From positions 1 through 44,170 of the forward strand of contig JBCCWS010000050.1 in the NCBI GenBank assembly GCA_039193195.1: DNA of 44,170 bases, read 5' to 3'. Origin of the DNA: Pseudomonadota bacterium. Lineage in GTDB: Bacteria; Pseudomonadota; Gammaproteobacteria; Steroidobacterales; JBCBZW01. A program made the position numbers and the translations under genes. The notes below the pieces were generated by a model, which did not search any database, had not been told where the DNA came from, and saw nothing but the letters and a program-made list of their open reading frames with translations. Shown here piece by piece: positions 26,755 to 35,129 of the stretch (position 1 is the first letter of the stretch; each line of letters starts with the position of its first letter).

Positions 26755-27660
26755 ATGGATTGGCGATCGATAGGCTTCGACTGGAATCGCGCCCGGGCCT
26801 TCCTCGTGACGGCGACCGAAGGCTCCCTCTCCGCCGGCGCTCGCGCTCTGGGCACCACGCAACCGACGCTGGGCCGGCAGGTGGCGGCGCTCGAGGAGGA
26901 GCTCGGCGTGGTGCTCTTCGAGCGCCGCGGGCGCGGCTTGGAACCGACCCCGAGCGGGCTCTCCTTGCTCGAGCACGTGCAGTCGATGGCGGAGGCGGCG
27001 AACCAGCTGTCCCTCGCCGCAACAGGCCAGGCCACATCCCTCGAAGGTAACGTATGCATTAGCGCCACCGAGGCGGCGGCCACGCACATCCTGCCGGAGC
27101 TCATCGCCCGCTTGCGTCGGCTCGAGCCCGGCATCCACCTAGAGATCATCGCCACCAACGAGACCAGCGACCTAAAGCGGCGCGAGGCGGACATCGCCCT
27201 ACGCGCTTTCAAGCCCACGCAATCGGATCTGATCGCCAGGCATATCGCCGATGCTCGCGCCATGCTCTACGCGGCGCCGCACTACCTCGAGGCCATAGGC
27301 GAACCCACGCGCGCCGAGGACTTCAGTCACGCGCACTTCATCGGCTTCGATCGCAGCGAGCGCTTCGTGCAAGCGCTGAACGAGCGCGGCTTTCACCTCA
27401 CGCAGCGCAACTTTCCCGTGGTCACGGAAAATCACATCGTGCATTGGGAGATGGTGAAGCGCGGAGTGGGGATCGGGGTGATGCCGAGCACAATCGGCGA
27501 TCGCGATCCGCACGTCGTGCCCGTGGTGCCGCAGATGGCCCCGCTGCCGATACCGCTCTGGCTCGTCGCCCACCAGGAGCTGCGCACAAACGCTCGGGTG
27601 CGGCCCGTGTATGACTTCCTAGCGGACGCGCTCGTCGAGCGGCATCGCGAGGCGCCCTAG
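26755..27660 (+). CDS. LysR family transcriptional regulator
   Basis: This is a 301-residue regulator with an N-terminal winged helix (about 8-68: FLVTATEGSLSAGARALGTT, QPTLGRQVAALEEELG, LFERRGRGLEPT) and a periplasmic-binding-protein-like effector domain (about 95-295, with DIALRAFKP and GVGIGVMPS). It probably regulates the divergent methyltransferase gene and itself through the dyad at 26696-26715. The effector is unknown. Its stop codon overlaps the stop of the convergent haloperoxidase gene: the palindrome CCCTAGGG carries TAG on both strands. Confidence 0.9.
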   Translation: MDWRSIGFDWNRARAFLVTATEGSLSAGARALGTTQPTLGRQVAALEEELGVVLFERRGRGLEPTPSGLSLLEHVQSMAEAANQLSLAATGQATSLEGNVCISATEAAATHILPELIARLRRLEPGIHLEIIATNETSDLKRREADIALRAFKPTQSDLIARHIADARAMLYAAPHYLEAIGEPTRAEDFSHAHFIGFDRSERFVQALNERGFHLTQRNFPVVTENHIVHWEMVKRGVGIGVMPSTIGDRDPHVVPVVPQMAPLPIPLWLVAHQELRTNARVRPVYDFLADALVERHREAP

Positions 27661-28907
27661 GGCCCAAGCACCAGGCGTTCGAGCACCGCGCGCCCCACGC
27701 GATGGCCGAGGGCTACGCCCTGGGTGGCGTCGTAGGTAAAGTGGATGCCTAGAAAGACGCGAGATCGGCCGCACTGATCGGCGGCGGCCAAGAAACCCCG
27801 GAACTCGCGCGTCGGTGGGATCATCTGCCGCTTGCTCGACCCCGGCCCCTGCCCATCCACGAAGGGCGTGCGCATGACCACCCGACGATCATCACCGAAC
27901 ACGTGCGCTAGCACGGTCATGGCGGCCCCACACGCCGTGCCGTGCGCGGACGGATAGGAGGGGAAAGCGTACGTGTGATCGTGGGTGTTGGTCCAGGTGG
28001 CGTCGGACACCGTGGCAGGGTTGCCATCGTCGGGCCAGCGAATCGCGGTGTAAGGTCGCCAGTGATTGTGATGAAACTTGCTGTCAAAGCTCGCCACGTA
28101 AGCGTCGAAGATGCTCGCGTTGAGCCACGCGAGGAGTTGGGATGCCTCGCGCAGATCCATCTCCTCCTGGGCGATGAGCTCGCGGGCCAAACGGTTGTGC
28201 GAGCGCTCGACGAAGTCCTTCCACCACAGGGCGAGGTGCGTTTGATCTGCGGTTCGATGGCGCGCGTCTTGAGCACCTAGTCGACGCACCTCTTCGTAGG
28301 CCTCGGCGTAGGCAAGGCTGTCGATAGCCGGCGGTGGCGGCACTCGGAACTCCTGCGGTGAACTTAGAGCGAAGGGTCGCGCCCTCGCCCAACCGGCGCC
28401 GAAAACGAAATCGGCAGGGGTGCGAGAGTGTTCCGGAAAGGCTGCGTACACTCCCGGGGCCGGGTCGCGCCAACGGTACTCCGCCGGGGCTGACCAGCCA
28501 TCGTCCTGGCGCGACCTGAGCACGCCTTGGGCAACCTGGCGGGCTCGTGCACCCACGGGCTCCAGCGCGGCTGCTCTGGCGTCGGCCGGCCGCGCCCTGG
28601 CGAGGAGACAGTCCCATCTGCTGCGCGCGGCCGGGTACTCGTGGAGTGCGACCGCGTGCGCCGCGACGGCGGCTGCATAGGCCGACAGGGAGTCCGCGCA
28701 GGTGTCAGCGCAACGCAGGGTTCGCGCCATCGCCTGATGGGTCATCGCCGCCGCGCGCACGCCTTTGAGCGTGAGCAGGCCATCCTCCGCCTCGGCCACT
28801 TCCAACACCTGCTCATTCCACGCGGCGACCCACGTGCCGTCGGCAGCCGTCGCCAGCGCTGCCCAGAGCACCCCCAGCACGGCCAATGCCCGCCGTACGC
28901 GTTCCAT
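27657..28907 (-). CDS. Vanadium-dependent haloperoxidase/PAP2 family protein
   Basis: This is a 416-residue exported enzyme (signal peptide RRALAVLGVLWAALATA). The C-terminal half has the three vanadate/phosphate-binding motifs of the PAP2/haloperoxidase superfamily: KFHHNHWRPYTAIR, FPSYPSAHGTACG and CGRSRVFLGIHFTYDATQG. A DxNPTT-like halide site cannot be judged, so it may be a haloperoxidase or an acid phosphatase. ATG 28907 was chosen for the GGAG just upstream and the compact signal peptide; ATG 28919 and an upstream GTG are possible. It shares its terminal TAG palindrome with the convergent lysR-type gene and is divergent from the HxlR regulator. Confidence 0.8.
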   Translation of the reverse strand: MERVRRALAVLGVLWAALATAADGTWVAAWNEQVLEVAEAEDGLLTLKGVRAAAMTHQAMARTLRCADTCADSLSAYAAAVAAHAVALHEYPAARSRWDCLLARARPADARAAALEPVGARARQVAQGVLRSRQDDGWSAPAEYRWRDPAPGVYAAFPEHSRTPADFVFGAGWARARPFALSSPQEFRVPPPPAIDSLAYAEAYEEVRRLGAQDARHRTADQTHLALWWKDFVERSHNRLARELIAQEEMDLREASQLLAWLNASIFDAYVASFDSKFHHNHWRPYTAIRWPDDGNPATVSDATWTNTHDHTYAFPSYPSAHGTACGAAMTVLAHVFGDDRRVVMRTPFVDGQGPGSSKRQMIPPTREFRGFLAAADQCGRSRVFLGIHFTYDATQGVALGHRVGRAVLERLVLGP

Positions 28908-29004
28908 CGCACTCTCCATCGCTTTCACTCGCAAGACGCTACTGCTAGCGAACGCAGGGGGCTACTCTTGATTCTGTAGTAAAAGGCGACGGGAGAGCCC
29001 ATCG

Positions 29005-29727
29005 ATGGACGAGCCAGACGCGGCCACGGCCTGTGCGCCCAACACCTCGGAGTACGGGCAGTACTGCCCCCTTGCCCTCGCTGCCGAGCTGCTGTGCCGC
29101 CGGTGGACCCTGCTCGTCGCCAGCCGAGTACTGGATGGCTGTCGCAGCTTCAGTGAGATCCACCGGGGCGTCCCGCGCATCTCACCGACACTGCTCTCCA
29201 CGCGCTTGGGCGAACTAGAGCGAGCTGGGATCATTGAGCGCATCGCCGTCGACGGCAGCCGCCGCGCGCGCTACGAGCCCACGCAGGCGGGCCTCGAGCT
29301 CAACGAGGTGATCATGGGCATGGCCGCATGGGGCCAGCGCTGGGCCCGCCAGATGGTGGACGACGACCTCGACCCCGCCTTCCTCGCCTGGAGCATGTCG
29401 ACGCGCCTGGACATCAGCGCGATGCCCGCGGGAAGAACCGTTATCGAGTTCGAGTTCTCTGGCTGTCAGCACGAGTACGGTCGCTTCTGGTTGGTGTGCG
29501 AGAGCGAGAAGGTGGATATGTGCTTAAAGCATCCAGGCTATGACACCGACGTGTTAGTGAAGGCGGACATTCGCCGCTTCGTCGAGGCCTGGCGGGGTTT
29601 TCGGGATCTGCGGGAGGAGATCGCTGCAGGCCGCGTCGTCGTCCACGGCACGCCTGCGCAGATCCGAGCATTTCCCGACTGGTTGCTTCTGAGCAGCCTG
29701 GCTCCGCATACGAAAAGGCCGGACTAG
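29005..29727 (+). CDS. HxlR-type regulator with an extra C-terminal domain
   Basis: This is a 240-residue protein. Residues about 15-120 form the HxlR winged helix (YCPLALAAELLCRRWTLLV, FSEIHRGVPRISPTLLSTRL, LERAGIIER). Ordinary HxlR proteins end near 120. Here about 110 more residues follow, with VEAWRGFRDLREEIAAGRV and VVHGTPAQIRAFPDWL, resembling the SCP2-like sterol-carrier fold found in some longer HxlR relatives. That would provide a pocket for a hydrophobic ligand. The start ATG has GGGAG upstream. It is divergent from the haloperoxidase gene (97 bp) and could control it; that is inference. Confidence 0.8.
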   Translation: MDEPDAATACAPNTSEYGQYCPLALAAELLCRRWTLLVASRVLDGCRSFSEIHRGVPRISPTLLSTRLGELERAGIIERIAVDGSRRARYEPTQAGLELNEVIMGMAAWGQRWARQMVDDDLDPAFLAWSMSTRLDISAMPAGRTVIEFEFSGCQHEYGRFWLVCESEKVDMCLKHPGYDTDVLVKADIRRFVEAWRGFRDLREEIAAGRVVVHGTPAQIRAFPDWLLLSSLAPHTKRPD

Positions 29728-29750
29728 CGCCGCATCGCTCGCGCAGATGA

Positions 29751-31481
29751 CTACCGGCGCGGGCGGCCGAAGATCACGTACGCACCCCCCCCTTCCGGGC
29801 CCAAGAATTGGGGTGAGTCCGGCGCGCCGATCACCAGGTCGTCGTAGCCGTCGCCGTTTAGGTCCCCGGCCGAGGACACGGCCGCGCCAAGGGCCGCCGT
29901 GTTGGCGGTGAACGCGTCGGGCTCGCCGAGGAAGACGATACCGGCGCTTCCGTCGCCGCCGTTGGCGGCGCGCAAATCCGTCAGATCCACCTCAGCGGGG
30001 ATGGGATCGGTGGTGCCGAACAGCAAGTAGGTAACACCGTCCGTCTCCACGTTCACCGGATCTACGCCATCGGCGTTGATGTTGGGATGACCTATGAGCA
30101 GGTCACCGATGCCATCGCCATCAAAGTCTCCTGCACTCGCCACTCGCCGAAGACCCAGCCCTTCATCAGCAGGCTCGGCACTCAAGAAGAACCCCCGCTC
30201 CCCATCGCCACCTTCCCCGGGCCTTAGGCTATCCAGTTCAAGCACTGCCGGGGTTGGTTGCTCGGTGCCGTAAAGCACGGCTGCCACTCGCGGCCCGAAT
30301 GAGTCCACGTTGCTGCGGCCTAGGTCCACTACCATGTCGTCGTGTCCATCGCCGTTTAGGTCGCCAGCGGCCTGAATTCGATTGACCAATAGGGGTTGCT
30401 CGACGCTGACGAGGAACCCCTGACTACCATCCCCACCGTTCTCGGGACGCAAGTCGGCCAGATCGACCACTGCCGGGAAGCCGTCGCTGCGCCCGAAGAG
30501 CACGTACGGGCTCAGCAGCAGGTCCGCCCGGCCGTCAGCATTCACATCGCCACAGGCAACGTCGTTGCCTACCCGATCGAACTCCTCGGATCCCTTGACC
30601 ACGAATCCCACGCTGCCATCGCCCCCGACCTGCGGAGAGAGAATGCCGAGGGGGGTTATTGGCGGGAACCGGGTTCGACCGAACACCACGTAGGTAACGC
30701 CAGCGGAGTTCACGCCATCCGCGTCGGCACCGTAGGCACCGATGAGCATGTCATCGATGCCGTCGCCGTTGAGGTCACAGGCGCCGACGACATCGCTGCC
30801 CGTGCCGTCGCCGTTGTTCAACCCCGTGAAAAGCGTGCCCGTGCCAGGACGGTTCTGAATGTTGTCTAGCACCAAGACCTGCGTGCCGAAGTCGGGACGG
30901 CCGAACAAGAGGTATGCCTGGCCCGTCGTTTGGTTGTCGACATCGCGTGCCTTGCGCCACGCGCCCACCAGGATGTCGTCGAGGCCGTCCCCGTTCACGT
31001 CGCCCACGCGCTGCGATACGCCAGCGAAGTTGTCCCGCCCCAGGGTGCGCAGCAAAACACCTGTGCCAGGCTCGGGCAGAGGCGAGACGGGGGGGAAGCC
31101 ATCGCTTCGACCAAAGATCAGGTAGGACCGACCAGGAGAGCCAGCGAAGTAAAAGCCGCCAAAACCCGGGTCGCCGATGAACGCGTCGTCGAACCCATCA
31201 CCGTTGATGTCGCCGAGGCCGGCGACCGAAAGGCCGATGGCGTCGTACGGATCCTCGAAAGGAAAATCGCCATCGCGGTCCCCATCGTAGACCACCCCCT
31301 CACTGCCATCCCCGCCGAACATGGGGCGCAACGCCCCAACGGGCACTTCAGCGGGGAGCGGATCGAGGGCCAAAGAAGGGGAGCTACAGACTGTGGCGCC
31401 GAGGACAACGCAAGGGCCCAGCCTGCCACTGAAGCGGCTGGCCAAGCACACCGCACTACGAAGACTGATCCTGGCGTCCAT
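29751..31481 (-). CDS. Second secreted FG-GAP beta-propeller protein
   Basis: This is a 576-residue exported protein of the same design as the one at 5875-7650. A signal peptide (about 1-38) is followed by seven repeats with calcium-binding loops: DINGDGFDDAFIGD, DVNGDGLDDILVGA, DLNGDGIDDMLIGA, DVNADGRADLLLSP, DLNGDGHDDMVVDL, DFDGDGIGDLLIGH and DLNGDGYDDLVIGA. The fourth (ADGRA) and fifth (VVDL) depart most from the consensus. Phrases such as GGDGSxG and YxLFGR recur in both proteins, so they are clear paralogues. The role is probably adhesion or extracellular binding. AAAGGGGG precedes the ATG. No linked export or processing system is seen. Confidence 0.85.
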   Translation of the reverse strand: MDARISLRSAVCLASRFSGRLGPCVVLGATVCSSPSLALDPLPAEVPVGALRPMFGGDGSEGVVYDGDRDGDFPFEDPYDAIGLSVAGLGDINGDGFDDAFIGDPGFGGFYFAGSPGRSYLIFGRSDGFPPVSPLPEPGTGVLLRTLGRDNFAGVSQRVGDVNGDGLDDILVGAWRKARDVDNQTTGQAYLLFGRPDFGTQVLVLDNIQNRPGTGTLFTGLNNGDGTGSDVVGACDLNGDGIDDMLIGAYGADADGVNSAGVTYVVFGRTRFPPITPLGILSPQVGGDGSVGFVVKGSEEFDRVGNDVACGDVNADGRADLLLSPYVLFGRSDGFPAVVDLADLRPENGGDGSQGFLVSVEQPLLVNRIQAAGDLNGDGHDDMVVDLGRSNVDSFGPRVAAVLYGTEQPTPAVLELDSLRPGEGGDGERGFFLSAEPADEGLGLRRVASAGDFDGDGIGDLLIGHPNINADGVDPVNVETDGVTYLLFGTTDPIPAEVDLTDLRAANGGDGSAGIVFLGEPDAFTANTAALGAAVSSAGDLNGDGYDDLVIGAPDSPQFLGPEGGGAYVIFGRPRR

Positions 31482-31612
31482 GCCTCAACCCCCTTTCAGT
31501 CGTGATGGCGCAACAGAATAAGAAGGACTGTTGCTTTCTTCCCGACGACGCTAGCGCATGCTGCATGAGTTCGTCAATCGGCGATCGCGTTGTTGCCGTC
31601 TCGCGGCGAGTG

Positions 31613-32539
31613 TCACTCCTCGTCCGCGCGTTCACTGTCTAGCTCGTCCAACTTGCCGTCCTCGAACATCGAAGCGAATCCCTCATGATCGCGGCGCAGC
31701 ACGCGAAAGACCTGGTTGGCGAAGCGCTGGGCGCCGTCAAGATCATGACCTGCAAGCGCTGCCTCAAACGCTGGTACTCGATCGCTAAGCTCCATCAGCT
31801 GCAGCCAGCTTTCCTCGTGGAACTTCGCACGCCGTTTGCTCGCCGTCGCCTCTCCCCAGCTGCGCAACGCCGACGCAATCGCTGGCGCCACCACGCCAAG
31901 GAGGGCGACGGCGACGACCACGACACTGTTGTCGAATCCCGTGAGAGCGGTCGCGAGTGCCAGGAGACCGGCCAGCAATCCACTAAAGATGATCAACGTG
32001 CTGACCGTGCGGTGGTGTCGGTCCTTACTATCTTCAAGGTATCCGAGCTGCCCCTCGAAGAAGGCCAAGAACCAATCACCCGCTGAGCAAAAGTCTTCGG
32101 GTCCTGCGGCGTGACCTAGCTCGAGGACCCGACTGGCAAGGAGCAATCGATACTCCTCAGTCTTGAGTCGCCGCGTCTTCCAGCGCGATCGCGGATCGAG
32201 TTCACCGAGTACGTAGCCACAGTAGCCGGCGACCGCTAAGCACAAGGCCTCAAGCACGACAAGCGAGAGCTGGATGCCTTGCGCCGCCAGCAGCGACACC
32301 ACGGGCCGGCCAGGGTCCTCCTCGGCCTCGAGTCCGTAGAGAAGCAATCCGCCAGTGATGGCGGCGAGCGCTGTGGTGACAATGAAGGCCCGGGTAAGCC
32401 GCAGATACTGCTTCTGCGCGACGCGGGCATCGCGGGCGAACGACTCTCGCACTCTGTAGACCCGCGTGTAGCGAATGTCTCGCGCAACGCTCGCTGGAGG
32501 TTCGGTCGTGGATGACAAGGTTCTGGTTCCTAACGCCAC
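31613..32539 (-). CDS. Four-helix membrane protein, SLATT/DUF4231-like
   Basis: This is a 308-residue protein I cannot name firmly. It begins with a helical region rich in Arg (RVYRVRESFARDARVAQKQY), then a helix pair (FIVTTALAAITGGLLLYG; LVVLEALCLAVAGYCGYVLG), then WKTRRLKTEEYRLLLASRVL. A second helix pair (VSTLIIFSGLLAGLLALATAL; VVVVAVALLGVVAPAIASAL) and a long soluble acidic tail follow. The pattern of two helices followed by a conserved W...R..E..R segment is like SLATT or DUF4231 proteins, some of which are effectors of nucleotide-sensing defence systems. No cyclic-nucleotide synthase or SLOG gene is nearby, so a defence role is not supported. The start may be GTG 32539 or TTG 32518. Confidence 0.6.
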   Translation of the reverse strand: MALGTRTLSSTTEPPASVARDIRYTRVYRVRESFARDARVAQKQYLRLTRAFIVTTALAAITGGLLLYGLEAEEDPGRPVVSLLAAQGIQLSLVVLEALCLAVAGYCGYVLGELDPRSRWKTRRLKTEEYRLLLASRVLELGHAAGPEDFCSAGDWFLAFFEGQLGYLEDSKDRHHRTVSTLIIFSGLLAGLLALATALTGFDNSVVVVAVALLGVVAPAIASALRSWGEATASKRRAKFHEESWLQLMELSDRVPAFEAALAGHDLDGAQRFANQVFRVLRRDHEGFASMFEDGKLDELDSERADEE

Positions 32540-32829
32540 TGATCTTCGAGCAGCATTGGGCCTTTGCTGCCGCCATTCCTTCGTCGCCTAGTCTCGCGCG
32601 CAGTCGAAGGCTCCTCAAGTCACTTCCGACCATGTCTCGACCCTCGAGGGCCTCGATGGCTAGCCCTCACGCAGCGTCGAGGACGCCTTCTCCAGCGCCA
32701 TCCGCGAGTCAACGCCGCAGACCTCGCGGGAGCCAACGCGATCGAGCCCATCGAGGACTCCCGCACCTGTTCGACGCAGACCACGTAGGGACCCCTCCGG
32801 TGACGGAGTAACTCTCGCTCAAACGGCGG

Positions 32830-32892
32830 GCCTGGCAGGCGCCAGGCGATCTCATCGCGCCCTAGCGCTTCACGCTAGCGGCCGCTGCGGCC
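32830..32892. repeat. Cluster of four consecutive inverted repeats
   Basis: Four hairpins follow one another: GCCTGGC-aggc-GCCAGGC (32830-32847, sharing its last C with the next repeat), CGAT-ctc-ATCG (32847-32857), CTAGCG-cttca-CGCTAG (32862-32878) and GGCCGC-t-GCGGCC (32880-32892). Such density suggests a REP-like element or a structured RNA. No homologous copy is seen elsewhere in the window. Confidence 0.45.
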
Positions 32893-33120
32893 ACCAGCAA
32901 CGCCGCGCAAGTGCGGACCGCCTCCAATGATGCACACCCAAACCGAGCTAGGTAGGCATCTTCCAAAGAGTTCGTCCTACCTAACCCTATTCTAAGTCAA
33001 GCGACACGGGAGCTGGCGTAATAGCCGCCTACCGAACCCTGCTCTCGGGCTGTACGCGCCGTCGGCCCCGAGGGCGCGATCGGAGTCCTCGATGCCCCTA
33101 CTGCAACGGGAAGCTACCGC

Positions 33121-33133
33121 GGGGGGGGGGGGG
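33121..33133 (+). repeat. 13-base poly-G tract
   Basis: This is an uninterrupted run of 13 G about 180 bp upstream of the GH19 start codon. Such tracts are prone to slippage and to sequencing error. It lies outside any supported coding frame. Confidence 0.8.
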
Positions 33134-33316
33134 ATAGACGAGAGGTCGTGGCGCGCTGCGGGCACACTGCTCTACGGTGCTCGCGGGTCGCGTGGGTAGG
33201 CGCCTTTACACCTCGCCAAGGGCCCTTTCGAGCACGTGGTGGTATCCGTGAGACCTTTTTGCTTCACAACTCGCTTACGCTAGTGATCACCTACGCCCAC
33301 CAAGGAGACCCAGCTG

Positions 33317-33946
33317 ATGGCCCTAGCTCCCGTAGAACTGCTGCAAGAAATGGGCGTGGCAGAACACCACGCCGCCATCTACATCGACGATCTCGTCGAC
33401 ACGCTTCCCGCCTACGGCATCGCCGACAGCCGAAATCGTCTGGCGCACTTCTTCTCCCAGGTCCTCCACGAGTCGGGCATGATGCGCTTCGATGAGGAGA
33501 ACCTGAACTACTCCGCGAAGGCTCTGCGCGCGGTCTTCCCGAAGTACTTCAAAACGATGCGCGAGGCGCAGAAGTATCATCGGCAGCCCGAAAAGATCGC
33601 CAACCGCGTGTACGGCGGCCGCATGGGCAATGGCAACGAGACGAGTGGCGACGGCTGGCGCTACCGGGGACGCGGCCTGATCCAACTCACGGGAAAGCGC
33701 AACTACGAGGCCTTCGCCGAGTGGGCCGAGGACGAGCGCGTGGTGGAGTACCCCGACCTTGTCGCCAGCGAGTACGCCGTCCAGTCCGCGGTGTTTTACT
33801 GGGACACGAACAAGCTCAACAGCATCGCCGACCGCGGCGATGTGCGACGGGTGACGAAGAAGGTCAACGGTGGTGAGAATGGCCTCGCCCACCGCTCCGA
33901 GCTGTTCCTGAAGGCCAATGGCCTGCTAGCGATGCTCGCGGTCTAA
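33317..33946 (+). CDS. GH19 family lysozyme/chitinase-like enzyme
   Basis: This is a 209-residue glycoside hydrolase of the lysozyme-like superfamily, GH19 type. The catalytic Glu52 lies in FFSQVLHESGMM, and the signature GWRYRGRGLIQLTGKRNY is clear. It also has the family pattern AVQSAVFYWDTNKLN. Such enzymes cut peptidoglycan or chitin; phage endolysins of this size share the fold. No signal peptide is present, and there is no holin or other phage gene nearby. Release would therefore need lysis or a dedicated secretion system (inference). AAGGAGA lies 9 nt before the ATG. GC-rich neighbours and the gene-poor flank fit an acquired cargo gene, but composition is not clearly different. Confidence 0.85.
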   Translation: MALAPVELLQEMGVAEHHAAIYIDDLVDTLPAYGIADSRNRLAHFFSQVLHESGMMRFDEENLNYSAKALRAVFPKYFKTMREAQKYHRQPEKIANRVYGGRMGNGNETSGDGWRYRGRGLIQLTGKRNYEAFAEWAEDERVVEYPDLVASEYAVQSAVFYWDTNKLNSIADRGDVRRVTKKVNGGENGLAHRSELFLKANGLLAMLAV

Positions 33947-33967
33947 CGATGCGGAGCGCAGGATCGC

Positions 33968-33996
33968 GGTGCCCCGCGGCGTCGGTCCCGGGCGCC
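33968..33996. terminator. Hairpin between convergent genes
   Basis: GGTGCCC (33968-33974) pairs with GGGCGCC (33990-33996) with one G-U pair, between the GH19 stop and the SRPBCC stop. It could end transcription from both sides. There is no T-run. Confidence 0.3.
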
Positions 33997-34011
33997 GAGA
34001 AGTAATCTCTC

Positions 34012-34530
34012 TCACTCGCCGACGAGGCGACGCATCGCCTCGTCCTTTACGAGGTCGACCGCGCCCGCCAGCTCATCTAGGGCGGCACCTGGCGCTGCAC
34101 TTGCCACCTCATCGAAGGTGACGCGCGTGCCCTCACCCTCTGGCGCCAAAGTGATCGACCACACCACGTGCGCGCCCACTCCTTGGAGTGGACCAAAGGG
34201 CGCGTTCAAGCGCAACTCGCGCGCCGCGTACACCAACAACACCTCACCGTGGGCGACCGAGCCGCCGTCCCAGTCCTCGCGCCAAAGGCCGCCGGCGGTG
34301 AGATCGAGAGAGAGGTTGCTGACGACACCCGAGTAGGTATGGTCCGGGTGCCACCAACTCGCAGGGTCGGTCAGGCGTTGCCACAGCTGCGCGGGCGGCA
34401 AGGGCGATACGCCCTCCTGGTGCAAGCGAAAGTGCGTATCGCCGGAGGTCACCACCTCGGCGTCGGCCAATAGCGCCCCCAACAGACCTGCAGCTGTTAC
34501 GAATATTCCCCTTAGCTCTCTGGTACCCAT
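34012..34530 (-). CDS. Exported SRPBCC (START-like/AHSA1) domain protein
   Basis: This is a 172-residue protein with an N-terminal signal segment (GIFVTAAGLLGALLADA) followed by an SRPBCC fold. Recognisable parts are the first strand FRLHQEGVSPLPPAQLWQRL, DPASWWHPDHTYSG and the last helix DELAGAVDLVKDEAMRRLV. SRPBCC domains enclose a hydrophobic pocket for lipids or other ligands; this ligand is unknown. ATG 34530 is preferred because GAGAGG sits 6 nt upstream; ATG 34536 would be only 2 nt from it. Upstream on the same strand lies a truncated gene remnant, whose frame runs on into this gene in another phase. Confidence 0.75.
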   Translation of the reverse strand: MGTRELRGIFVTAAGLLGALLADAEVVTSGDTHFRLHQEGVSPLPPAQLWQRLTDPASWWHPDHTYSGVVSNLSLDLTAGGLWREDWDGGSVAHGEVLLVYAARELRLNAPFGPLQGVGAHVVWSITLAPEGEGTRVTFDEVASAAPGAALDELAGAVDLVKDEAMRRLVGE

Positions 34531-34532
34531 GG

Positions 34533-34918
34533 TCATCCTCTCTGCTCTGATTTGAATGCTCGCTCAGCACGGCGGTCACGGCCGGCAGCTCGCCGGCGTA
34601 GGCTTCGACAACGGCCGACGCAGCCGCCGACCGTTCCACCATGCTGGTGATGTAGCCGTGGATGCCCGGCTGCACGATATACGGTACGGCGCGATCGATG
34701 CGCATGCCCTCCTCCATCGAACCGCCGATGTCCTCGTTGGTAAACCCCGGTGCGTAGAACATGACGTGCGCTGGTACCCCCATCAGCTCGCCCGCGCGGT
34801 CGTTCCAGCTGTAATTGTAGTCCGACATCATGTAGCTGATGCCTGCGTGCTGCGGAGCTCTCAGTTCCCCCGCCCGATCGGTCCATGCGTAGGCCGAGGC
34901 ATGGGGCCGCAAACGCAA
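34533..34918 (-). pseudogene. C-terminal remnant of an exported hypothetical protein
   Basis: This frame has protein-like composition, unlike its surroundings: APQHAGISYMMSDYNYSW, VPAHVMFYAPGFTNEDIGG and RAVPYIVQPGIHGYITSMV. These resemble the C-terminal half of an exported hypothetical family I know by its pattern GISYM...PHVM. The N-terminal half is missing: a stop (TAG at 34945-34943) lies just upstream, there is no ATG before the motifs, and the only candidate start is TTG 34918. The in-frame extension to 34244 overlaps the SRPBCC gene and is probably not natural. I read it as a truncated gene, with moderate confidence. Confidence 0.5.
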
Positions 34919-35129
34919 AGGCAGCGCCGAGAGGGCCAGCCCCTATCTCCTTGACAACGGTCCCGCGCCTTTGGGGAAGGAGGGTCTCATTGAGCGGAAC
35001 GCACCACGCCATGGACCCGATGCCGCCCTGAGCCGGCCAGTCTCGAGCGCTCCCCCCTTTGTCCGTAAGATCCGGCAAGGCAGCCGTCCGCTGGAAACGG
35101 ATTGGGAGCCCTGCCACCGGAGGAAATCC

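Larger units (their letters stand above)
32540..33316. other. 777-bp gene-poor region with hairpins and a G-tract
   Basis: No frame here has convincing coding character. It contains a cluster of four small inverted repeats (32830-32892) and a 13-base G run (33121-33133), listed separately. The end of the region should hold the promoter of the GH19 gene; its ribosome site AAGGAGA is at about 33303-33309. Confidence 0.5.
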
